From the NCBI GenBank assembly GCA_005884705.1, contig VBAF01000027.1, positions 1-11,586 of the forward strand: a stretch of DNA of 11,586 nt, in the 5' to 3' direction. Shown one piece after another: positions 6,330 through 11,586 of the stretch. Source of the stretch: Alphaproteobacteria bacterium. GTDB taxonomy: Bacteria > Pseudomonadota > Alphaproteobacteria > Reyranellales > Reyranellaceae. The first letter of the stretch is position 1. The number at the start of each line of letters is the position of its first letter. The notes under the pieces are model-generated. The model searched no databases. It had not been told where the DNA came from and saw only the letters and a program-made list of their open reading frames with translations. The position numbers and the translations under genes were made by a program.

Positions 6330-6563
6330 TTAGAGGACCTTGCCGCCCTTGGCCATGCAGTCCGCCGAGGTGCTTGCCTCGGTAAAGCCCTGGCCCTTGC
6401 AGGCGTTCTGGCCCTTGCAGGCGTTGCTGGCGCTCTTGCAGGCGCTCTGGCCCTTGCAGGCGTTGCTGCCACCGCACTTCACGCCCTCGGCATGGGCGGC
6501 GGTGACAAAGGTGCCGGCGGCGAAGATCGCGGCGGCGGTCGTGAACAACTGGCGCTTGGTCAT
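6330..6563 (-). CDS. BufA2/bufferin-like cysteine-rich periplasmic peptide precursor
   Basis: The 77-aa precursor has a signal peptide, MTKRQLFTTAAAIFAAGTFV then TAAHA, with cleavage expected before EGVKC. The mature part of about 52 residues carries six cysteines at 30, 36, 42, 49, 55 and 69, four of them in ACK repeats (NACKGQ, SACKSA, NACKGQ, NACKGQ), followed by GF and a terminal DCMAKGG. This matches my recollection of BufA2-family bufferins (related to DUF2282 peptides), copper-binding RiPPs whose cysteines are converted to thiooxazoles by a DUF692/MNIO enzyme with a partner protein. Neither modification gene is present here; doxX follows directly. GGGAG lies about 8 nt before ATG 6563. 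A SigF-type promoter lies upstream, facing the sigma gene. Metal binding is inferred from family and layout. Confidence 0.82.
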   Translation of the reverse strand: MTKRQLFTTAAAIFAAGTFVTAAHAEGVKCGGSNACKGQSACKSASNACKGQNACKGQGFTEASTSADCMAKGGKVL

Positions 6564-6641
6564 GTCCTGGTCTCCCAAAGCGACTTTGGCGTGAGCGCCA
6601 AAGTGCGCGTGTTGAACGAGCATTGGGCTCGTACCGGGTTG

Positions 6642-6667
6642 TTCGCCGCCCAGGACCGTGACGTTAC
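6642..6667 (-). promoter_or_regulatory. ECF (SigF-type) promoter for the bufferin-like/doxX genes
   Basis: On the minus strand GTAACG (6667-6662) is followed by exactly 16 bp and CGAA (6645-6642). The SigF consensus I recall from Caulobacter is GTAACC, 16 bp, CGAA. The -10-like element lies about 78 nt before the bufferin-like ATG. Confidence 0.7.
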
Positions 6668-6707
6668 GCGGCGGCGAAAAAATTTCGCGCGCCGGCGAAG
6701 ACGGGCT

Positions 6708-6733
6708 GTAATGTTGGGCCCCTCGCACACGAA
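6708..6733 (+). promoter_or_regulatory. ECF (SigF-type) promoter for the sigma/anti-sigma genes
   Basis: GTAATG (6708-6713), exactly 16 bp, then CGAA (6730-6733), on the plus strand. It faces away from the minus-strand copy with the same architecture, implying autoregulation. Expected transcription would begin around 6740, leaving a very short leader before TTG 6754. Confidence 0.65.
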
Positions 6734-6753
6734 TATGTGAAAGACCGACCGCG

Positions 6754-7302
6754 TTGGCCGATCCGGACGATCTCTCCGCCCTGATGCGGGCGGCGCGGCA
6801 AGGCGACGAGCAGGCCTATCGGCGGCTGCTCGGCCTCGTCGTGATATGGCTGAGGTCGGTGGTGCGGCGGGGCCTCGCGTCGGCGGGCCGCGACATGACG
6901 GAATGCGAGGACATCGTCCAGGAGGCGTTGCTTGCGATGCATCTGAAGCGCGACACATGGGACGACAGCCGGCCGCTCCAGCCCTGGCTGCGCGCGATCG
7001 CGCGCTACAAGCTGGCCGATCACCTGCGCCGCGGCGGCTGGCACGACCATGTCGACATCGCCGACTGGGAGGACTCGCTCGAGCTGGCCGTCGACGTCGA
7101 GGCGCCGACCGTCATCGACTCCCGGCGGCTGCTCGACAGCCTGCCGGAGCGCCAGCGCCGGATCGTCCAGGAGATCTCGCTCGAAGGCCAAAGTGCCGCT
7201 GCCGTCGCCTCGCACCTCGGCATGAGCGAAGGCGCGGTGCGCGTGGCGCTCCATCGCGCGCTCAAGGCGATGGCCGCCTTCTACCGACGGGGCGGTCCGT
7301 GA
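6754..7302 (+). CDS. sigF: ECF RNA polymerase sigma factor, SigF (ECF16-like) type
   Basis: The 182-aa product is a two-domain extracytoplasmic-function sigma factor. Region 2 spans about residues 8-92, with ECEDIVQEALLAMHLKR and the -10-recognition stretch RPLQPWLRAIARYKLADHLR. Region 4 spans about 124-176, with LLDSLPERQRRIVQEISLEG and the helix-turn-helix AAAVASHLGMSEGAVRVALH. The start TTG 6754 is preferred because residues DDLSALMRAARQGDEQAYRR match the usual N-terminus; ATG 6784 is the alternative and would lose helix 1. The stop overlaps the anti-sigma GTG start (GTGA), indicating translational coupling. The Caulobacter SigF paralogue responds to dichromate and cadmium and drives a DUF2282/DUF692/DoxX gene set, matching the divergent genes here. 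The gene symbol is by analogy. Confidence 0.88.
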   Translation: MADPDDLSALMRAARQGDEQAYRRLLGLVVIWLRSVVRRGLASAGRDMTECEDIVQEALLAMHLKRDTWDDSRPLQPWLRAIARYKLADHLRRGGWHDHVDIADWEDSLELAVDVEAPTVIDSRRLLDSLPERQRRIVQEISLEGQSAAAVASHLGMSEGAVRVALHRALKAMAAFYRRGGP

Positions 7303-7899
7303 AGACCGAGCAGCTCGTCACGGCGCTGGTCGCCGACCGCACCCGCGGCGGCGGCTCGAGCGCGCGCGTCGCTGGTCGTGTTCTTGCTCGCCCTCGGCAT
7401 CCGCGCCGACATCGGCCCGGCGCTCGCCACCTGGCGCTTCGAGCTCAAGGTGGCGACTGTCCTGCTCGGGCTCGGCCTCGCCTTCGCCCTCTGCCTCGAC
7501 TGCGCGCGGCCCGACATGCCGCGCCATCCATGGCGCCGCCTGCTGCCCTTGCTGGCGGTGGTCGCCGCCGCCGTCGCGATCGAGCTGCTGTCGGTGCCGG
7601 CATCGTCCTGGCCCACCCGGCTGGTCGGCAGCAACTCGATGATTTGCCTGCCGATGGTGCCCCTCCTGTCGCTGGCGCCGCTGGGTGCCGCCTTGCTCAT
7701 CCTGCGGCGCGGCGCGCCCGCGTCGCCCGCGCTCGCAGGCGCGGCGGCTGGCCTGCTCGCCGCGCTGTCGGGCGCCAGCCTCTACGCTTTCCACTGCTTC
7801 GACGACTCGCCGCTGTTCGTCGCGACCTGGTACACGCTGGCGGCGCTGCCGATGGTGGCGATCGGCGCGCTGCTCGGCCACCGCCTGCTGCGCTGGTAG
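7299..7899 (+). pseudogene. nrsF: NrsF-type (DUF1109) anti-sigma factor, frame-disrupted near 5' end
   Basis: NrsF proteins are six-helix membrane anti-sigma factors that hold SigF-type sigma factors until metal or oxidant stress. Coding signal is split between two frames. GTG 7299 starts KTEQLVTALVADRT, a typical NrsF N-terminus, but the helices continue only in the next frame, as LVVFLLALGIRADIGPALAT. The switch must fall between about 7338 and 7375, in a run of CGG/GCG repeats. The downstream frame is intact to TAG 7897-7899 and keeps the cysteines in SMICLP and HCFDDSPLF, where Caulobacter NrsF has functionally required cysteines. Helix 1 also looks short, suggesting a small deletion as well as the shift. 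Translation from GTG 7378 would give 173 aa without the cytoplasmic N-terminus that should contact the sigma factor. A sequencing error cannot be excluded. Confidence 0.75.
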
Positions 7900-7922
7900 C
7901 GCTGCCTCGATCCGTTCTGAAG

Positions 7923-7939
7923 CCTCGGCTGCGCCGAGG
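7923..7939. terminator. Hairpin downstream of the anti-sigma gene
   Basis: CCTCGGC and GCCGAGG form a perfect 7-bp stem around a TGC loop, 23 nt after the nrsF stop. No T-run follows, so termination efficiency is doubtful. Confidence 0.35.
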
Positions 7940-7979
7940 GCCTATTCCCGCCGGAATCGCGATGCAGTAGTATGGCGGC

Positions 7980-8885
7980 ATGAAAAGAGCCCCTCGCTTC
8001 CCCTCGCGATGGGCCGGCTGGAGGCGATCGCTGGCGATAACGGCGACGCTCACGGCTGCGCTCGGCGCTTGCACCTCGATGGACAACGTTCTCTATGGCG
8101 CCCGCGAGGGCACCATGGAATATCCCGGCTCCGCCGCCGGCCCCAATGCCGTGCCGACCTATGTCGTCAGGAACAAGGACACGGTCGACGGCATCGCCAG
8201 CCGCTACGGCGTGTCGACCCAGAGCATCGTCGAGCGCAACCGGCTGCAGGCGCCTTATTCGCTGCGGCCCGGCCAGACGCTGGAAGTGCCCGGCGCCAAG
8301 TACGTGCCGGCCTCGGAGCCGGTCGAGACCGCCTCGGCAGGCCCCTCCGGTGCGCCGCCGAGCGGCCCGCCCGGCGCGGTGAAGCGCGAATCGCTGCCGC
8401 CGCCCGGCGCGACCGAGCAGAAGACGGCGGCCGCGTCCGGTTCGGCCGCATCGGGCGCGCCGACGCCGCTCAGCCCGCAGGCGACCGCGAGCGCCCCGGT
8501 TCCGCCGCCGCGCTTGCAGTGGCCGCTGCACGGCAAGATCATCGCGCCCTACGGCACGGCCAACGGCCAGACCAACGACGGCATCGACATCGCCGCCGAC
8601 AACGGCGCGCCGATCAAGGCGGCCGACGACGGCGAGGTGGTCTATGTCGGCGACGAGGTCGCGCGCCTCGGCAATCTCGTGCTGGTCGAGCATGCCGGCG
8701 GCTACATCACCGCCTACGGCAACACCGACGCGGCGCTGGTCAAGAAGGGCGACACGGTCAGGAAGGGCCAGACCATCGCCCGGGCCGGCGCGAGCGGCGG
8801 TGCGGCAAGCCCGCGCCTGCACTTCGAGGTCCGCCGCGGCGGCAGCAAGACCGTCGACCCGATGACGGTGCTGCCGGCGCAGTGA
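7980..8885 (+). CDS. nlpD: NlpD-like LysM/degenerate M23 (LytM) lipoprotein
   Basis: NlpD-type proteins are envelope lipoproteins that activate cell-wall amidases during division. The 301-aa product has a signal with lipobox LGAC (Cys31) and a LysM domain at about 60-104 (TYVVRNKDTVDGIASRYGVS ... LRPGQTLEVPG). A Pro/Ala-rich linker covers about 105-178, and a C-terminal M23/LytM domain covers about 179-300. The zinc-binding His of the usual HxGxD is Asn199 (NDGID), and the HxH region reads AYGNTD; only His281 in LHFEVR remains. This matches the inactive LytM domain of E. coli NlpD. In many proteobacteria nlpD follows surE-pcm directly, so this is the displaced third member of that cluster. 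ATG 7980 is the only sensible start; no strong ribosome site was seen. Confidence 0.9.
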   Translation: MKRAPRFPSRWAGWRRSLAITATLTAALGACTSMDNVLYGAREGTMEYPGSAAGPNAVPTYVVRNKDTVDGIASRYGVSTQSIVERNRLQAPYSLRPGQTLEVPGAKYVPASEPVETASAGPSGAPPSGPPGAVKRESLPPPGATEQKTAAASGSAASGAPTPLSPQATASAPVPPPRLQWPLHGKIIAPYGTANGQTNDGIDIAADNGAPIKAADDGEVVYVGDEVARLGNLVLVEHAGGYITAYGNTDAALVKKGDTVRKGQTIARAGASGGAASPRLHFEVRRGGSKTVDPMTVLPAQ

Positions 8886-8996
8886 CGGACGAAGTCCGTC
8901 ACCCCGAGCGTAGCCGAGGGGTCTTGCCTGATGCAGGCAAGGTCTCTCCGCTCCGCCTCGCTTCGCTCGGCTCCGGTCGAGACGACGGAAGTCAGA
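8884..8996. repeat. Stacked hairpins between nlpD and DUF1491 gene
   Basis: GACGGAC-GAA-GTCCGTC (8884-8900) overlaps the nlpD stop codon. CTTGCCTG-ATG-CAGGCAAG (8923-8941) is a perfect 8-bp hairpin. CCGAGCGTAGCCGAGG (8904-8919) can pair imperfectly with CCTCGCTTCGCTCGG (about 8956-8970), enclosing the second hairpin in a cruciform-like structure. Similar GAGCG-AGCGAGG palindromes are common between alphaproteobacterial genes. It lies between convergent genes and may act as a bidirectional terminator. Confidence 0.6.
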
Positions 8997-9327
8997 CCAC
9001 TTTCCCGTCCATCTTGTACTGGCCGCGGCGGTCCTCGATCTCGAGCACCCAGACGTCGGGGTCGTATTTCACCTGGCGTTCGATATAGGCGTCGGCCTCG
9101 GCCTCGCTGACCGGCGTCGGGCCGGTGCCGCGACTCCAGGTCGGCTCGTCGCCGCTGCTGGTGGTCTGGGCATAGACCGTCACGCCCTGCTCGAAGCGGT
9201 TGAGCTTGAGCAGCACCGTGCCGGCATCGGGATCGCCGCGCCGCACGACGGTGGCCGGAATGAAGGCGCGGTCGCAGATGCGGACCTGCGCCGATACCCA
9301 GATGCCCGTCGTGATGCCCATCGCCAT
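8992..9327 (-). CDS. DUF1491 family protein
   Basis: This 111-aa protein matches my recollection of DUF1491, a small family found mainly in Alphaproteobacteria and without a known function. Visible features are an N-terminal TGIWVSAQVRICDRAFIPAT, then VVRRGDPDAGTVLLKLNRFE, typical of the family's Gly-Asp-Ala-Gly segment, and a C-terminal DPDVWVLEIEDRRG. It is soluble, with no signal or membrane segment. ATG 9327 lies 2 nt after the stop of the upstream minus-strand gene, which implies one transcript; a second ATG two codons later is possible. Its 3' end reaches into the hairpin region after nlpD. Confidence 0.75.
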   Translation of the reverse strand: MAMGITTGIWVSAQVRICDRAFIPATVVRRGDPDAGTVLLKLNRFEQGVTVYAQTTSSGDEPTWSRGTGPTPVSEAEADAYIERQVKYDPDVWVLEIEDRRGQYKMDGKVV

Positions 9328-9329
9328 GG

Positions 9330-10259
9330 CTACGCCAGCGCGTCGTCGAGGCCGTCGAACACCGCGCGGGCGCCGCGCCAGCGGTAGCGCACGCAGGCGA
9401 AGGGCAGCGAGTCCAGCGCGCCCTCCTGCTCGGCCAGCTCGGCCGGCGCGATCAGGATCGGCCGCACCTCGGCGCCGCCGCGCGCCGCGGCGAGCGACAG
9501 CGAGCCGACCGCCAGCGCGAGCTGCTCGGGCTCGCCGTCGGCGATCAGCGCGAACAGAGGCCGCGGGCGCTCGCCGCGCAGCGAGAACAGATCGGCAGCC
9601 CCGCCGAACAGGCCGCGCTTGGAAAGCTCCTCGTGCAGCGCGAGGTCGACCAGCGAGCGGTCGCAGGCCGTACCCGCCGAGCCGTGCACCGAGGGCTCGA
9701 CGCACAGCCCCGGCTGGGCCGGCGGCGGATCGCCCTCCTTGAAGCGGCGCACCGAATCGACGAAGCGGCCGAGCAGCCGGGTCAGCCGCGGGCTGGCGAG
9801 CGGCGCCACGATCAGCGCCTCGGTCTCCTCGCCGTCAGGCCATTGCACGATGCGCCACACGCCGTCGGCCAGGAACTCGCGGAAGCCCGACTTGCTGAGC
9901 CGGCCCGAGTGGGCGAGGTAGAACGCGCCGCTTTCATCGGCGGCGATGATGCCGGCCACCTTCCGGTCGGCGCCGGCGCGCGGCAGGTTGATCTCGCAGG
10001 TGATGCTCTCGCGCCGGCCCGGCGGATGGGCGGCATGGCCGAGCACCAGCGCGTCGCGCTGATGGCGCGGCTCGACCGCCCACCAGAAGGCGTCGTCGCG
10101 CACCCAGTGGATGGTGGTGCGCAGTTCGCCGCCGCGCCAGGTGAGGCGCACGCCGCGCGCAGGAACGCCCTTCAAGGCGCCGTGCAGGCGCTTGATGGCG
10201 CGGTCGATGCGCTTGGAGTCCCCCACGACCTGGAGCATGCCGGCCCAAGATAGCGGCAT
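9330..10259 (-). CDS. Hypothetical protein, upstream partner of DUF1491 gene
   Basis: I do not recognise this 309-aa protein. It is soluble-looking, without signal peptide or membrane helices. The N-terminal half has an RIDRAIKRLHGALKG helix and beta-rich segments (VRLTWRGGELRTTIHWV, GIIAADESGAFYLAHSG, FLADGVWRIVQWPDGEE). The C-terminal half is Ala/Leu-rich (FALIADGEPEQLALAVGSLS) and ends RYRWRGARAVFDGLDDALA. ATG 10259 was chosen because AAGGA lies 5 nt upstream; the open frame extends further back but would overlap the divergent ABC-F gene. Strong codon bias in this frame and the 2-nt junction to DUF1491 support it as a real gene. It is divergent from the ABC-F gene, with 46 nt between starts. 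Confidence 0.7.
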   Translation of the reverse strand: MPLSWAGMLQVVGDSKRIDRAIKRLHGALKGVPARGVRLTWRGGELRTTIHWVRDDAFWWAVEPRHQRDALVLGHAAHPPGRRESITCEINLPRAGADRKVAGIIAADESGAFYLAHSGRLSKSGFREFLADGVWRIVQWPDGEETEALIVAPLASPRLTRLLGRFVDSVRRFKEGDPPPAQPGLCVEPSVHGSAGTACDRSLVDLALHEELSKRGLFGGAADLFSLRGERPRPLFALIADGEPEQLALAVGSLSLAAARGGAEVRPILIAPAELAEQEGALDSLPFACVRYRWRGARAVFDGLDDALA

Positions 10260-10305
10260 AGTTATCCTTGCTCCTGTGGACAGCTTCGGCCAAACAGCCC
10301 GCCTC

Positions 10306-11586
10306 ATGGCCGATCCGCCCCTCCTGACCCTCGCCGGGATCCGCTTCCATCTCGGCGACCAGACCGTGCTCGAATCGGTCGATCTGTCGATCGGGCCGGC
10401 TGAGCGGCTGTCGCTGGTCGGCCGCAACGGCGCGGGCAAGTCGACCCTGCTGCGCATCCTGGCCGGCGCGCCGATCTTCGACGGCGGCAGCCGCTTCGTG
10501 CAGCCCGGCACCACCGTCGCCACCCTGCCGCAGGATGTAGATTTCAGCGGCCATGCCACGGTCTCCGACTATGTCGCCTCGGCGCTGACCGACGGCCACG
10601 GCCCGTCCGACTACCGCGTGCAGGCGCTGCTCGCCGAGCTGAAGCTCGACGGGGCGCGCGCGCCCACCGGCCTGTCGGGCGGCGAGGCGCGGCGCACCGC
10701 GCTTGCGCGTGTGCTGGTCGCCGAGCCCGACGTCATGCTGCTCGACGAGCCGACCAACCATCTCGACCTGCCGACCATCGAATGGCTGGAGGCCAGGCTC
10801 GCGGCGTGGCGCGGCGCCTATGTGCTGGTGAGCCACGACCGGCGGTTCCTCGCCAACCTCGCGCGCGCCGTGCTGTGGCTCGACCGCGGCATCGTGCGCC
10901 GGCTCGACCGCGGCTACGACGCGTTCGAGGAGTGGTCGACCGGGATCATCGAGCGCGAGGCGACCGAGCGGCACAAGCTCGACCGGCTGATCGAGCGCGA
11001 GACCGAATGGGCGGGCAAGAGCATCCGCGCGCGGCGCACCCGCAACGAGGGCCGGCTGCGCGCGCTCGGCGCGCTGCGCAAGCAGCGCCGCCAGCAGATC
11101 GGCCCGACCGGCCGCGCCACCATCGCGGTCGGCGAGGCGCAGCAATCGGGCACGCTCGCCATCACCGCGCGCGCGATCTCCAAGCGCTTCGGCGACAGGG
11201 TGATCGTGCGCGATTTCTCGACGCGCATCTTCCGCAAGGATCGCGTCGGCCTGATCGGTCCCAACGGCGCAGGCAAGACGACCCTGCTCAGGATGCTGAT
11301 CGGCGAGCTGGAGCCCGACAGCGGCACGGTGAAGCTCGGCGCCAATCTTTTGCCGGTGGTGATCGACCAGCGCCGCACCGCGCTCGATCCGGACAAGACG
11401 CCGTGGGAGATCCTGGCCGACCGCAACGACCACGTGCTGGTGCGCGGCACGCCCCGCCACGTCATGACCTACCTGCGCGAATACCTGTTCAAGGACGAGC
11501 AGGCGCGCCAGCCGGTGCGCACGCTCTCCGGCGGCGAGCGCAACCGCCTGCTGCTTGCCAAGGCGCTGGCCGCGCCCTCGAACCTG
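10306..11586 (+). CDS. ABC-F family ATPase, Uup-like (3' end cut off by window)
   Basis: ABC-F proteins are soluble twin-ATPase proteins that act on the ribosome or DNA intermediates rather than transport; Uup has been linked to replication-associated recombination and ribosome function. The 427 visible residues hold Walker A GRNGAGKST (39-47), signature LSGGEARR (123-130), Walker B VMLLDEPTNHLDL (143-155) and SHDRRF in domain 1. A basic, Arg-rich inter-domain linker (about 210-270, WAGKSIRARRTRNEGRLRAL) follows. Domain 2 has Walker A GPNGAGKTT, and the window ends just after its signature LSGGERNRLLLAKAL. ATG 10306 was chosen because PPLLTLAGIRFH is the usual N-terminus; an in-frame GTG at 10276 is an alternative. 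No strong ribosome site was seen. The frame is open to the window end, and a C-terminal coiled coil typical of Uup would lie beyond it. Confidence 0.92.
   Translation, partial: MADPPLLTLAGIRFHLGDQTVLESVDLSIGPAERLSLVGRNGAGKSTLLRILAGAPIFDGGSRFVQPGTTVATLPQDVDFSGHATVSDYVASALTDGHGPSDYRVQALLAELKLDGARAPTGLSGGEARRTALARVLVAEPDVMLLDEPTNHLDLPTIEWLEARLAAWRGAYVLVSHDRRFLANLARAVLWLDRGIVRRLDRGYDAFEEWSTGIIEREATERHKLDRLIERETEWAGKSIRARRTRNEGRLRALGALRKQRRQQIGPTGRATIAVGEAQQSGTLAITARAISKRFGDRVIVRDFSTRIFRKDRVGLIGPNGAGKTTLLRMLIGELEPDSGTVKLGANLLPVVIDQRRTALDPDKTPWEILADRNDHVLVRGTPRHVMTYLREYLFKDEQARQPVRTLSGGERNRLLLAKALAAPSNL

Noticed and set aside
8167..8822. Minus-strand open frames opposite nlpD
   Set aside because: They are shadows of the LysM/M23 gene with no recognisable domains.
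7685..9088. 467-codon plus-strand open frame across nrsF and nlpD
   Set aside because: It is in another frame over two recognisable genes and has low-complexity Arg/Ala/Gly composition; no family motif is visible.
9934..11460. 508-codon minus-strand open frame opposite the ABC-F gene
   Set aside because: The ABC-F reading on the plus strand has all Walker and signature motifs; the minus frame is a compositional shadow.

Overview
The window is high-GC bacterial DNA with alphaproteobacterial gene content: surE-pcm-nlpD order, a SigF/NrsF-type ECF sigma system, a bufferin-like peptide, DUF1491, a Uup-type ABC-F protein, and a PF04392 substrate-binding protein. Rhodospirillales/Reyranella-like or Bradyrhizobiaceae-like hosts fit, but the genus cannot be fixed from sequence reading alone. 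No tRNA, rRNA or CRISPR array was seen.

Layout. (1) 1-1357: the 3' part of surE, then pcm, closely spaced. (2) 1365-5788: a 4.4-kb accessory block bounded by 16-bp near-identical inverted ends that both start with CTAG. It holds four functionally unrelated genes: a CoiA-like nuclease, an aspartyl/asparaginyl beta-hydroxylase (minus strand), an isoprenylcysteine-methyltransferase-family membrane protein, and a Tat-exported orphan ABC substrate-binding protein. Every spacer of this block, and no spacer outside it, carries two or three diverged copies of a ~30-bp palindromic core repeated every ~40-47 bp. (3) 5785-7899: a metal/stress-response locus. A minus-strand doxX and a six-cysteine BufA2/bufferin-like peptide gene stand divergent from an ECF sigma gene and its NrsF-type anti-sigma gene. 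Two divergent promoter-like sites (GTAAYG, exactly 16 bp, CGAA) lie in the shared intergenic region. The anti-sigma gene is frame-disrupted near its 5' end, and the usual bufferin modification genes (MNIO/DUF692 and its partner) are absent. (4) 7980-8885: an NlpD-like LysM/degenerate-M23 lipoprotein, followed by stacked hairpins. (5) 8992-10259: a minus-strand pair, DUF1491 and an unrecognised 309-aa protein. (6) From 10306: an ABC-F ATPase running off the window.

Reading. surE, pcm and nlpD are neighbours in many proteobacteria, so the 6.6 kb between pcm and nlpD looks like inserted or rearranged material in two layers: the sigma/bufferin locus, and the repeat-bounded block whose right end coincides with the doxX stop codon. 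The most interesting items are the repeat-punctuated cassette-like block, the stripped-down SigF/bufferin locus with matched divergent promoters, and the broken anti-sigma gene.
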